Assembly: GCF_000961885.1 (NCBI RefSeq)
Contig: NZ_JZKH01000036.1
Span: 11,044-75,043, forward strand
Direction of reading: 5' to 3'
Length of the DNA: 64,000 nucleotides
Origin: Streptomyces rubellomurinus
Lineage (GTDB): Bacteria; Actinomycetota; Actinomycetes; Streptomycetales; Streptomycetaceae
Made by a program: the position numbers and the translations under genes. Positions 30,238 through 38,425 of the stretch are shown piece by piece (the stretch's first letter is position 1; the number at the start of each line of letters is the position of its first letter). The notes under the pieces were generated by a model. It saw only the letters and a list, made by a program, of their open reading frames with translations. It ran no database searches and was not told the DNA's origin.

Positions 30238-32763
30238 TCAGGCGGCCAGTTGCGGGTCCTCCTCGCTGTCGCGGGTCGGGGCCGGGCCGGACGGCCCCAC
30301 CTGTTCGACCGAGGCCGTCTGCTGGTCGGGGCCGGCGGTGGCGGGTGCCCCGGTGTGCGCTCCGGCGCGCGGCTCCGGACGAGCTCCCGCGTCCGCCCCC
30401 GCGCGGGTCTCCGTACCGGTCTCGGTGCGGGCCTCGGTGCGGGCCTCGGTGCGGGCCTCGGTGCGGGCCTCGGTGCGGGCGTCGGTGCGGGCCTCGACCG
30501 GGCTGAACGTCCCGGCGGCGCGGTCGAGCACGTACGCCTGCGCCGTAGCGAAGTCGAAGTACATCCCGACCAGCCGCAGGCTGCCCTCCTCGACCCGGCG
30601 CTCGACCGCCGGATTCGTCATCAGCTGGTCCAACTGCTGCACGACGTTGGTGATGCAGAGCTGCTCCACGAGGTCCACCACCGGCCGGTCGGAGAACTCG
30701 GCGGGGGCTCGGCGGAGCCGGTCCAGCGAGCCCCGGCCGTTGCGCAGCCAGCGGGTCAGCGGGCTGGGCGGCCCGGGGCGCTCGTGCACGCCGTCCAGCA
30801 GGGCCTTCATCGCGCCGCAGCCGGAGTGGCCGCAGACCGTGATCGAGCGCACCTCCAGGGATTCGACGGCGTACTGCACCGCCGCCGCGACCGAGTCGTC
30901 GGCCGCGCCCGGTTCGAAGGGAGCGGGCACCAGGTTGCCGACGTTGCGGACGGTGAACAGGTCGCCGGGGCCGCTGTTGGTGATCATGCTGGTGACCATC
31001 CGGGAGTCCGCACAGGTCAGGAAGAGCTGCGAGGGGGTCTGCCCTTCCCGGGCCAGCCGGGCGAGTTCGGGCCGGACCAGCGGGGCGGTGTGCTGTTGGA
31101 ACACCCGGACGCCGTCCAGCAGCCGGCCGTGCGGGTCCTCCCGCTGCTCGATGCAGTGGTGGCCGACCCAGGGCGTCCAGGCCCGGCAGCGGTGCGGGCC
31201 GGGCGAACTGCCCGCCCGTACCGTGCCGTCCGGGTCGAGCACCTCGTCGGCCTGGCGCCGCGTCACCATCGAGACCCGGCCGCCAGCGCCCTGGTGTCCC
31301 GTCCGCCAGCTGTGCAGCGTCTCGTACGCGGCGTGGTCCAGGAAGGAGCCGTCGTGGACCACGGTGACCTCGCTGCCGGCCGGGATGCCCGCCAGTGCCC
31401 GGCTCAGCCGCGGGACGGCGGCGAAGGTGAGCGGGCCGTGCGTCTGGACGGTGACCGATCCGCCCGGCCCGGTCTCGACGTCCACATGGGCGCGGGTCAG
31501 TCGGTACAGGGCGAGCAGGACGGCGGTGCCGGCGCCGAGCGCGACGCCGCCCAGCACGCCGAGGGCCACCACCCCGACCACGGTGATCAGGTACACCGGG
31601 AACTCGCGGTGCCGGTGCACGTTGCGGATGTGCGCGAAGCTCACCATCTGCAGCCCGACGACCAGCACCAGCGCGGCCAGCGCGGCCAAGGGGATGCGGC
31701 GCAGCCCGCCGGTCAGCGCCAGCGCGGCGGTGAGCACCCAGACGCCGTGCAGCACCGCGGACCACCGGCTCTGCCCGCCGGCCCGCACGTTGGCGGTGCT
31801 GCGGACGGCGCCACCGGCGATCGGCAGTCCGCCGACCACTCCGCTGACGATGTTGGCGAGTCCCTGCCCGCGCAGCTCGCGGTCGAGGTCGCTGGTGCGG
31901 TGGGACATCCGGTCGACCGCGACGGCGGACAGCAGCGACTCCACGCTGGCCACGGCGGTGACGGTGAGCACGGCGGCGAGCACCCCGGACAGGGGGCCGT
32001 GCGGCAGTGCGGGCAGCAGCGCGTGCGGTTCCCAGGCGGGCAGCTGGATGTGGGCGAGCGGCAGGTCGAGCGCCAGGGTGAGCGCGGTCGCGGCGGCGAC
32101 GGCGGCCAGCGGGCCCGGCACCCAGCCCATTCGGGCGCCCAACTCGCCGGCCCGACCGGGCAGTCGGCCGAGCCGGGGCCAGCCCAGCAGGACGGTCGCG
32201 GTCACCGTGCCGACCAGCATCGCGGGCGGGTGCGGACCGGCCAACTGCCCCGGCAGGGCGAGGACGTTGGCGATCGCGGAGCCCTGCGGGGAGCCTCCGA
32301 GGACGACGTGCAGTTGCGCGATGGCGATGGTGAACCCGACTCCGGCCAGCATGCCGTGCACGATGGCGGGTGAGACGGCGAGTGCCGTCCGCGCCACCCG
32401 TCTGACGCCGAGCAGGAGTTGGAGCAGCCCGGCGGCCAGCGTGACGGCGCAGGTGGCCCGCCAGCCGTACTGGGCGATCAGCCCGGCGGTGATCACGGTC
32501 AGCGCGGCGGACGGTCCGCTGACCTGGAGCGGCGTGCCGCCGGCCAGGCCGACCACGATCCCGCCGACCGCCGCCGCGGCCAGGCCGGCGGTGAGCGGGG
32601 CGCCGGTGGCGAGGGCGATGCCGAGGGCGAACGGTACGGCGATCAGGGCGACGACCAGGGAGGCGGAGAGGTCCTGCGCCCAGCGGGCCCGGGGGCTGCC
32701 GCCCGGAGGCGCGTGGTCGGTGGTGTCGGAGGCGATGGGGGCACTGGAGATGTCGAGGGTCAT
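30238..32763 (-). CDS. SulP-family transporter fused to beta-carbonic anhydrase
   Basis: An 841-residue fusion. Residues about 25-400 are a SulP/SLC26-type anion transporter domain with 10-12 helices, including the family segment L-Q-V-S-G-P-S-A-A-L-T-V. About 410-490 resemble a STAS domain. About 540-760 are a beta-class carbonic anhydrase with zinc ligands C584 and H646/C649 and the D586-R588 dyad (T-C-A-D-S-R, C-G-H-S-G-C-G). The tail has T-E-A-R repeats from 12-bp DNA repeats and Ala/Pro/Glu-rich sequence. The likely role is bicarbonate uptake coupled to CO2/HCO3- interconversion; M. tuberculosis Rv3273 has a related architecture. A GGGA lies before the ATG. Confidence 0.93.
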   Translation of the reverse strand: MTLDISSAPIASDTTDHAPPGGSPRARWAQDLSASLVVALIAVPFALGIALATGAPLTAGLAAAAVGGIVVGLAGGTPLQVSGPSAALTVITAGLIAQYGWRATCAVTLAAGLLQLLLGVRRVARTALAVSPAIVHGMLAGVGFTIAIAQLHVVLGGSPQGSAIANVLALPGQLAGPHPPAMLVGTVTATVLLGWPRLGRLPGRAGELGARMGWVPGPLAAVAAATALTLALDLPLAHIQLPAWEPHALLPALPHGPLSGVLAAVLTVTAVASVESLLSAVAVDRMSHRTSDLDRELRGQGLANIVSGVVGGLPIAGGAVRSTANVRAGGQSRWSAVLHGVWVLTAALALTGGLRRIPLAALAALVLVVGLQMVSFAHIRNVHRHREFPVYLITVVGVVALGVLGGVALGAGTAVLLALYRLTRAHVDVETGPGGSVTVQTHGPLTFAAVPRLSRALAGIPAGSEVTVVHDGSFLDHAAYETLHSWRTGHQGAGGRVSMVTRRQADEVLDPDGTVRAGSSPGPHRCRAWTPWVGHHCIEQREDPHGRLLDGVRVFQQHTAPLVRPELARLAREGQTPSQLFLTCADSRMVTSMITNSGPGDLFTVRNVGNLVPAPFEPGAADDSVAAAVQYAVESLEVRSITVCGHSGCGAMKALLDGVHERPGPPSPLTRWLRNGRGSLDRLRRAPAEFSDRPVVDLVEQLCITNVVQQLDQLMTNPAVERRVEEGSLRLVGMYFDFATAQAYVLDRAAGTFSPVEARTDARTEARTEARTEARTEARTETGTETRAGADAGARPEPRAGAHTGAPATAGPDQQTASVEQVGPSGPAPTRDSEEDPQLAA
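30417..30490. repeat. 12-bp tandem repeat encoding T-E-A-R
   Basis: The unit GCCTCGGTGCGG is repeated about five times with variants at the edges, giving an A-R-T-E array near the C-terminus of the transporter fusion. Confidence 0.85.
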
Positions 32764-32989
32764 GGTCTTCCCGTCTGTCCGGTGAACGAACGCAGTCAGG
32801 TCCGGTGGTGAGTCCGGAGTCGGGCTCCGGGGCGGATCGGCTGTCGTGGGTCGCGACGGTGTGGCGGGATGGCGTGGGCGCGGCGGGGAGTGCGGGTGTC
32901 ACCGGCCGGCGTTGACCATCAGGGCCCGCCAGGGGCCTGGGCGAGGTGCGGGATGTCTCGCCGAGGACCGTCGGAACGGACCATCAAGA

Positions 32990-33003
32990 CTCGGTAAACC
33001 GAG
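32990..33003. promoter_or_regulatory. 14-bp palindrome upstream of SulP-CA
   Basis: CTCGGT-AA-ACCGAG is a perfect palindrome 227 bp upstream of the ATG; operator candidate. Confidence 0.4.
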
Positions 33004-33129
33004 GGTAATGAAAGCTTTGCACAGCGTCGTTCGAGGAGGGAAGCGGAAAACCTTCGATTCACCCCATTGGGTGGTGGTCGAACGGTCGGGAATCTGCTGG
33101 TGGCGGTGGGTGGAGGGGGCGTGGCACGG

Positions 33130-33180
33130 CGAACGGGCCGCGGCCCGCCCCGGAACGGAGGGGAGGCCGCGGCCCGTTCG
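33130..33180 (-). terminator. Terminator of the CooC/ArsA-like gene
   Basis: A perfect 16-bp stem (33130-33145 with 33165-33180) and 19-nt loop, 25 bp past the stop codon. Confidence 0.85.
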
Positions 33181-33204
33181 AGCGGAGCCGGGGATTGGTG
33201 CGGG

Positions 33205-34209
33205 TCAGGCGGGCGCGCCCGCCGCGGCCGGCTGCCCGTCGCCCGCGAACTCGCCCAGCACGAAGGCCTCGTCGACCTGGGTCGCGAGGTCGATGCCGAC
33301 CTTGGCGTTGGCCCAGCTCTCGGCGTTGCGGCGGTGGAAGAGCACCGCCTGCGCGGTGTAGCGGTGCGCGTCGCGCAGCGCGTACGCCGCCTCCGCCTCG
33401 ACCCGCAGCCGCTCCAGCACCGCCCGGTTGCCGGGCTCCAGGCTCTTCAGCGGGGGCTCGGCCCCCTGCTCCAGGCGGCGCACCCAGTCGGACTGGCCGA
33501 AGGTGGTGAGCAGGTCGGCGCCGACCTCGCGACGCAGGAACGCCAGGTCGTCCGGGCCCTGCACCTTGTTGCCGATCACCCGCAGCTGCACCCCGAAGTC
33601 GCGGGCGTAGTCCTTGTACTGGCGGTAGACGGAGACGCCCTTGCGGGTCGGCTCGGCGACCAGGAAGGTCAGGTCGAAGCGGGTGAACAGGCCGGAGGCG
33701 AAGGAGTCGGAGCCCGCGGTCATGTCGGTGACCAGGTATTCGTCCGGGCCGTCGAGCAGGTGGTTGAGCAGCAGTTCCACCGCGCCGACCTTGGAGTGGT
33801 AGCAGGCCACCCCGAGGTCCTCCTCGGTGAACGCGCCGGTGGCCAGCAGGCGGACGGAGCCCTCGTCCAGCGCGATCGGCCGGGCGCACGCGGCGTAGAC
33901 CGGGTTCTCCTCGACGATCCGCAGCAGGCGCGAACCGCGCCCGGGCGGCGTGGTTTTGATCATCTCGTCGGCCGAGCGGATCAGCGGGTTGCTGCCGCGC
34001 AGGTACTCCTTGATCTCCGGCAGGTGGCCGCCGAGCGGCGGCAGCTCGGCGGCCTGGGCGTCCGTCAGGCCGAGGGCGGGGCCCAGGTGCTGGTTGATGT
34101 CGGCGTCGACGGCGATGACCGGTCGGCCGGTGGCGGCCAGGTGGCGGATGAACAGTGCGGACAGTGTGGTCTTCCCGCTGCCGCCCTTGCCGACGAAGGC
34201 GATCTTCAT
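33205..34209 (-). CDS. CooC/ArsA-like P-loop ATPase
   Basis: A 334-residue SIMIBI-class ATPase. It starts immediately with M-K-I-A-F-V-G-K-G-G-S-G-K-T-T-L, the deviant Walker A with signature lysine (K8, K13), then V-D-A-D-I-N-Q-H-L and V-T-D-M-T-A-G-S-D-S-F as switch regions. This resembles CooC, the nickel-insertion ATPase of CO dehydrogenase, and ParA/MinD relatives, but no CO-dehydrogenase genes are present, so the client is unknown. No C-x-C metal motif was seen. CGGAG lies 6 nt before the ATG. It is divergent from the Fic-like gene across 219 bp. A possible role is a maturation or positioning ATPase. Confidence 0.88.
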   Translation of the reverse strand: MKIAFVGKGGSGKTTLSALFIRHLAATGRPVIAVDADINQHLGPALGLTDAQAAELPPLGGHLPEIKEYLRGSNPLIRSADEMIKTTPPGRGSRLLRIVEENPVYAACARPIALDEGSVRLLATGAFTEEDLGVACYHSKVGAVELLLNHLLDGPDEYLVTDMTAGSDSFASGLFTRFDLTFLVAEPTRKGVSVYRQYKDYARDFGVQLRVIGNKVQGPDDLAFLRREVGADLLTTFGQSDWVRRLEQGAEPPLKSLEPGNRAVLERLRVEAEAAYALRDAHRYTAQAVLFHRRNAESWANAKVGIDLATQVDEAFVLGEFAGDGQPAAAGAPA

Positions 34210-34415
34210 CTGGGACTCCGGCTCTCGCTCTGGGCCCCGCTCGGGGCCGCCTGCCCGGGAGCCGCGCGCGGCGGCGGCACCCCTAACTGGAAATCGTTAT
34301 CGTCTCCGATAGTGGCCATGCTAGCCGGGGTTTGGGCCTCCTCGGGGGAGGGAAGTGAGGATTGCCTCGAACGGGTGATGCGGGGTTGCTGTTCCGGGAG
34401 GGGCGGCCCGTTCAT

Positions 34416-34428
34416 TACTCTCGGGTAG
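34416..34428 (+). promoter_or_regulatory. Leaderless -10 box of the Fic-like gene
   Basis: TACTCT at 34416-34421 lies 7 nt before the GTG at 34429; no convincing ribosome site. Confidence 0.45.
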
Positions 34429-35325
34429 GTGAGCACTGGAACTGATCCCCTCGCCCCGCTGGCCCAGCTCCCCGGAGTTCCCGACGCGGTCGCCGAGGTG
34501 CGCAAGGCCGTCGACCGGCTCTACGGCCACCGCGTGATGCGCCGCCGCGCGGCCGAGGTCACGTCCGAATCCGCCCTGCGCGGCGCCCGCGCGTCAGCGG
34601 CCCTGGCCGGTGCCGACTGGCCGCTGGAGGAGGTCCGGCGCCGCAGCGACTTCGGCGCCGACGCCGAGGCCCGGACGATCGGCGCCGCCCTGCGGGTCGC
34701 CGCCGAGGCCGGTCAGCTGCTCAGCGTCTGGCGGCACTCGCCGCTCCAGGTGCTGGCCCGGCTGCACCTGCTCGCGGTCGGCGACGCCGATCCCGCGGCC
34801 GGGCGGCCGCGCCGGGCGGGGGAGGACGCCGAGGAGCTGTTCCCGCTGGACCTCCCGGCGGCGGAGACCGTCGAGTCCGTCGAGGTCGACCCGGCGGCGC
34901 CGGTGCCCGTCCTGCCGCCCGCCCCGGGCGCGGACGAGGTCGCCGCGCGGCTCGACCAGCTCTCCCGGCTGCTGGTGGCCCGCGCCGAGGGCCAGGGCGT
35001 GGGCACGCCGGCCCTGGTGGTGGCCGCGGTGGTGCACGGCGAACTGCTCGCGCTGCGCCCGTTCGGCAGCCACAACGGGGTGATCGCGCGGGCCGCCCAG
35101 CGGATCGTGCTGATCGCCGAGGGGCTCGACCCGAAGTCGATCTGCCCGGCCGAGGTCGGCCTGGCGGAGCTCGGCACCGACGCCTACCGGCGGGCCCTGG
35201 CCGGCTACCTGGCCGGCACGCCCGAGGGGATGGCGGCCTGGATCGGCCACTGCGGCAGCGCGCTGCGGCTCGGCGTGCGGGAGAGCACCGCGGTCTGCGA
35301 GGCGATGCAGCGCGGGATGGTCTGA
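34429..35325 (+). CDS. Fic-like protein with degenerate catalytic motif
   Basis: A 298-residue all-helical cytosolic protein. The segment L-R210-P-F-G-S-H-N-G-V-I-A-R221 aligns with the Fic motif H-P-F-x-x-G-N-G-R-x-x-R, but the catalytic His is Arg and the first of the two phosphate-binding arginines is Val. Fic enzymes transfer AMP or other phosphates to proteins; without the His, AMP transfer by the usual mechanism is not expected. It is often annotated only as an oxidoreductase or hypothetical protein and corresponds in position to M. tuberculosis Rv3662c, next to the HAD phosphatase and the ssd/tad operon. GTG start, leaderless. Confidence 0.75.
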   Translation: MSTGTDPLAPLAQLPGVPDAVAEVRKAVDRLYGHRVMRRRAAEVTSESALRGARASAALAGADWPLEEVRRRSDFGADAEARTIGAALRVAAEAGQLLSVWRHSPLQVLARLHLLAVGDADPAAGRPRRAGEDAEELFPLDLPAAETVESVEVDPAAPVPVLPPAPGADEVAARLDQLSRLLVARAEGQGVGTPALVVAAVVHGELLALRPFGSHNGVIARAAQRIVLIAEGLDPKSICPAEVGLAELGTDAYRRALAGYLAGTPEGMAAWIGHCGSALRLGVRESTAVCEAMQRGMV

Positions 35326-35685
35326 CCGGCCCCTCGGGGCCGCGGCCGCGCCCACGGAAATGCGGCGGCACCTGATCCTTCCGGGTGCCGCCGCTGGTGC
35401 AGATACCGGGTGACCAAGCATGCACCGGAAGTGCCGATCAGACGGGGATCTCCTGCCCGTTCGTCTGGTCCGGCGGCCCGACAGCGGGTCGGCTGCATGT
35501 GGGTGCTCGGCTATCTGTACACGCGGTCCGTGGGGCCTGAACTGCGTTGTCGGTTCGACCTCTTCGGGTCCTGACCGGGTCTCGCGGGCCGTGCTTCATT
35601 TGTATCGCGTTTCGGGCGAAAGGGGAACCCGAAAAGTGAACTGTGCGGCGATTGCCCGTTTTGCCCGCCCTGTCGAGGGCGGACC
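35326..35685. other. Convergent intergenic region, Fic-like / HAD
   Basis: A 360-bp stretch. It has one strong hairpin (35362-35394). The remainder (35400-35685) includes lower-GC DNA near 35595-35665; no ORF with a ribosome site was recognised on either strand. Confidence 0.55.
35362..35394 (+). terminator. Terminator of the Fic-like gene
   Basis: A perfect 11-bp stem (35362-35372 with 35384-35394) and 11-nt loop, 36 bp after the stop. Confidence 0.8.
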
Positions 35686-36585
35686 TCAGGCGGACGGGCG
35701 GCGGCGCCGGGCCAGGTACCAGATCACCCCGGCGGTCGCGACGGCCGTCCCGACCGCCACCGCCGTCAGCACCGAAGGGCTGGGAGCGGAGAACTCCGGG
35801 AGCCGCCGCCGCAGTTCCACCGGGCGGTCGAAGACCAGCACCGGCCACTCCCGGGCCTGCGCCTCCTTGCGCAGCGCGCGGTCGGGGTTCACGGCGGACG
35901 GGTGGCCGACCGCCTCCAGCAGCGGCAGGTCGGTGGAGGAGTCGCTGTAGGCGTAGGACTCGGTCAGGTCGTAGCCCTCGGACGCGGCCAACTCCCGGAT
36001 GGCGGCCGCCTTGTTCTCGGCGTACGCGTAGTACTCGATCTCGCCGGTGTAGCAGCCGTTCTCGACCTTGAGCCGGGTGGCGATCACGTGGTCCGCGCCG
36101 AGCAGCGCGCCGATCGGCTCGACCACCTCGGAGCCCGAGCTGCTGACGATCACCACGTCCCGGCCGGCCGCGTGGTGCTGCTCGATCAGCGAGGCGGCCT
36201 CGTCGTAGATGATCGGATCGATCAGGTTGTGCAGGGTCTCGGCGACGATCTCGCGGACCTGCTGGACGTTCCAGCCCCGGGTGAGCGAGGAGAGGTACTC
36301 GCGCATCCGCTCCATCTGGTCGTGGTCCGCGCCGCCGGCCAGGAAGACGAACTGGGCGTACGCGCTGCGCAGCACGGCCCGACGGTTGATCAGGCCGCCC
36401 TGGTAGAAGGGGCGGCTGAACGCGAGCGCGCTCGACTTGGCGATGATGGTCTTGTCGAGGTCGAAGAAGGCGGCCGTGCGAGAGCCGCCCGGCTTCGGGC
36501 GGACCGGCTGGCGGTGCTCCTCGGGCCCGGTGGTGTCGCCCGGGGACTCGTCGGCGTGATCGTCGGCGTTCTCGGTGGTGTCCAC
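35686..36585 (-). CDS. HAD-IB family phosphatase with C-terminal membrane helix
   Basis: A 299-residue HAD subfamily IB protein (SerB-like; M. tuberculosis Rv3661 by position). Motif I is F-F-D-L-D-K-T (D42 nucleophile, D44), motif II S-S-S-G-S, the motif III lysine lies in the E-N-K-A-A-A-I region, and motif IV is Y-S-D-S-S-T-D. A hydrophobic helix followed by A-R-R-R-R-P-S-A at the C-terminus suggests a tail anchor. The family includes phosphoserine phosphatases and lysophospholipid phosphatases; substrate not assigned. The start is uncertain: GTG 36585 was chosen because TATCCT lies 8 nt upstream (leaderless); a TTG at 36612 is an alternative. A Pro/Asp-rich N-terminal tail precedes the fold. 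Confidence 0.88.
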   Translation of the reverse strand: MDTTENADDHADESPGDTTGPEEHRQPVRPKPGGSRTAAFFDLDKTIIAKSSALAFSRPFYQGGLINRRAVLRSAYAQFVFLAGGADHDQMERMREYLSSLTRGWNVQQVREIVAETLHNLIDPIIYDEAASLIEQHHAAGRDVVIVSSSGSEVVEPIGALLGADHVIATRLKVENGCYTGEIEYYAYAENKAAAIRELAASEGYDLTESYAYSDSSTDLPLLEAVGHPSAVNPDRALRKEAQAREWPVLVFDRPVELRRRLPEFSAPSPSVLTAVAVGTAVATAGVIWYLARRRRPSA

Positions 36586-36648
36586 GGGAACCGAGGATAG
36601 AGGGAGCCACAAAACAGCCCGCCATTCGGCGTACTCGCGGGCGTGCGG

Positions 36649-36674
36649 GTTTGTGTTTCTGGCCGCTCGGGTAC
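36649..36674 (+). promoter_or_regulatory. Sigma-B-type stress promoter motif
   Basis: GTTT-N16-GGGTAC matches the Streptomyces SigB-family consensus (GNNT, 14-16 nt, GGGTAC/T). No CDS with a ribosome site follows closely. Confidence 0.4.
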
Positions 36675-36790
36675 ACCATGGAAGTCACGGATCGTTCGCG
36701 ACCGTGCTAACCCGGTCCGGCTCCTCCCCCCCGAGTCGGGCCGTGGATAGACGACCCCCGCTCTCCCCCCCGGCGGGGGTCGTCGCACGT
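36675..36790 (+). ncRNA. Candidate small RNA, sigma-B promoter to hairpin
   Basis: Transcription from the motif at 36649-36674 would start near 36680 and meet the hairpin at 36751-36783 (10-bp stem, C-rich loop), giving an RNA of about 105 nt. The only ORF inside is 10 codons long. This is inferred from promoter-terminator geometry alone. Confidence 0.25.
36751..36783. terminator. Hairpin in the gene-free region
   Basis: ACGACCCCCG and CGGGGGTCGT pair over 10 bp around a 13-nt pyrimidine-rich loop. Confidence 0.6.
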
Positions 36791-37121
36791 CCGGGGCCAT
36801 TTTCAGGCCTTGAAGGGCACGGTGCCAGGCGGCGCTGCCGCTCGGTCGGCGGTGTACAGGGGGTGTCGGCGGCCCGGTCGGTCGCCCGGATTTCGTCACT
36901 CTGCGTTGCCGTTCGCATGGATTGACCGCATGCCCGCCCGGCTGGTTCCGACCGGCGGTTCACCGCCTCCGCGCGTCTCGTCCGATGGTGCCCGAGGGAT
37001 GTCCGGGGCCCGCGGGGTCGGGTCGGTATGGGGTGTCGGTTCATCTCCGTGATCCGCAATCGTCAATTCTTTGCCGATTAGCCCCCCGCCCGGGTGAACG
37101 CTTAGCCATTCGGCACATGAG

Positions 37122-37130
37122 TTATCCACA
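37122..37130 (+). promoter_or_regulatory. Single consensus DnaA box
   Basis: TTATCCACA matches the DnaA box perfectly. It is isolated, with no cluster, so it is not an origin; it may be a regulatory DnaA site for the ssd/tad operon or chance. Confidence 0.35.
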
Positions 37131-37300
37131 GGGAATCGGAACGCGACAGACGGAATCCGGATCTCCCCCCACCGTGGTCGTCGGCGGCGGTCGCCGGGCA
37201 TGGCCTCACCCCTTCCTTGGAGGTCTGCCGGGCGGCCGTCCGCCGGAACCGTCCGACGTGCGCCGCCGGCCCCTGGCCCGCGGCGCGGAGGGGAGCCACC

Positions 37301-38425
37301 ATGTCGACGCCGATCGCCGACCACGTCACCGCCGAGGGGCCCGGGAGCACCGGACCGCTCGTCGTCACCGAGGACGAGGCCCTGGCCGAGCACCTGCTGC
37401 GGCTGTGCGCCGCCGCGGGGGCCGAGCCCCGGCTGATCCGCGGCGCGCCGCCGACGCGCGAGCACTGGGACGCCGCCTCGCTGGTCCTGGTCGGGGACGA
37501 CCAGGTCCAACGCTGCGCCGGGCTCGGCCGGCGGGCCGGCGTGCTGCTGCTCGGGCTGGACCTCGACGACCCCGGGGTCTGGGTCCGCGCCGTCCAACTC
37601 GGCGCCGAGCACGTGCTGTTCCTGCCCGACGCCGAGGCCTGGCTGCTCGACCGGATCGCCGACGCCGCCGAGGGCGCCGGTTCGCCGGCGGTCACCGTGG
37701 CCGTGCTCGGCGGCCGGGGCGGGGCCGGGGCATCCACCCTGGCCTGCGCCCTCGCGGTCACGGCCGCGCGGACCGGGCGGCGCACGATACTCATCGACGG
37801 CGATCCGCTGGGCGGCGGCCTCGACATCCTGCTCGGCGGCGAGACGGTCCGGGGGCTGCGCTGGCCCGACCTGGCCGGCTCCCGCGGGCGGGTCAGCGGG
37901 GCCGAGCTGGCCCGGGCGCTGCCGGCGCTCAAACGGCTCTCCGCGCTCTCCTGCCTGTCCTGGGACCGCGGCGACACGCTGACCGTGCCGCCGGAGGCCA
38001 TGCGCAGCGTGCTGGCCGCCTCCCGGCGGCGCGGCGGGCTGGTGGTGGTCGACGTGCCCCGCCATCTCGACGCGGCCGCCGGGCAGGCGCTGGAGCAGTC
38101 CGACCTGGCGCTGCTGGTGGTGCCCGCCGAGCTGCGCGCGGTCGCGGCCGCCGACCGGGTGGCGGCGGCCGCCCGGATGCGGCTCGGCGACGTCCGGGCC
38201 GTGGTGCGGCGGGTGCGCATCTCCGGGCTCCCGGCGCGCCGGATCGCCCGGAGCCTGCGGCTGGAGCTGGTCGGGGAGTTGGAGCCCGAACCGGGCTTGG
38301 CCCAGGACGTCGACAAGGGCGTCCCGCCCGGGAGCCGGGAGACCGGCCCGCTCGCGCGCTTCTGCGCGACCTTCCTGAACGAAGTGCTGCCGCCGGTCCC
38401 GGCGGTCGGAGGAGGTGTGTACTGA
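37301..38425 (+). CDS. ssd: Septum-site-determining protein Ssd / TadZ-CpaE-like ATPase
   Basis: A 374-residue MinD/ParA-superfamily protein. The first about 125 residues form a receiver-like domain (G-P-L-V-V-T-E-D-E-A-L-A). The ATPase domain has an atypical Walker A, L-G-G-R-G-G-A-G-A-S-T (about 138-147), in which the usual lysine is replaced by alanine, and V-V-D-V-P-R-H-L as switch II. TadZ/CpaE proteins localise Tad secretion machines; M. tuberculosis Ssd (Rv3660c) also affects septation. GGAGGGGAG lies directly before the ATG at 37301. It begins an operon whose next gene overlaps by TGATG. Confidence 0.9.
   Translation: MSTPIADHVTAEGPGSTGPLVVTEDEALAEHLLRLCAAAGAEPRLIRGAPPTREHWDAASLVLVGDDQVQRCAGLGRRAGVLLLGLDLDDPGVWVRAVQLGAEHVLFLPDAEAWLLDRIADAAEGAGSPAVTVAVLGGRGGAGASTLACALAVTAARTGRRTILIDGDPLGGGLDILLGGETVRGLRWPDLAGSRGRVSGAELARALPALKRLSALSCLSWDRGDTLTVPPEAMRSVLAASRRRGGLVVVDVPRHLDAAAGQALEQSDLALLVVPAELRAVAAADRVAAAARMRLGDVRAVVRRVRISGLPARRIARSLRLELVGELEPEPGLAQDVDKGVPPGSRETGPLARFCATFLNEVLPPVPAVGGGVY

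Larger units (their letters stand above)
32764..33204 (-). other. SulP-CA upstream region
   Basis: A 441-bp gene-free stretch between two minus-strand genes. It holds the terminator of the upstream ATPase gene (33130-33180), a 14-bp palindrome (32990-33003) and an AT-richer segment around 33005-33060 that probably contains the SulP-CA promoter. Confidence 0.55.
36586..37300. other. 715-bp gene-free region before the ssd/tad operon
   Basis: This is the longest gene-free stretch in the window. It holds a sigma-B-like promoter motif (36649-36674), a hairpin (36751-36783), a cytosine/guanine-rich stretch, an AT-richer segment at 37045-37085 and a consensus DnaA box (37122-37130). No ORF with both coding bias and a ribosome site was found. 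Confidence 0.6.

Noticed and set aside
37122..37130. Replication origin at the DnaA box
   Set aside because: Streptomyces oriC has many clustered boxes between dnaA and dnaN; here there is one box and no such genes.
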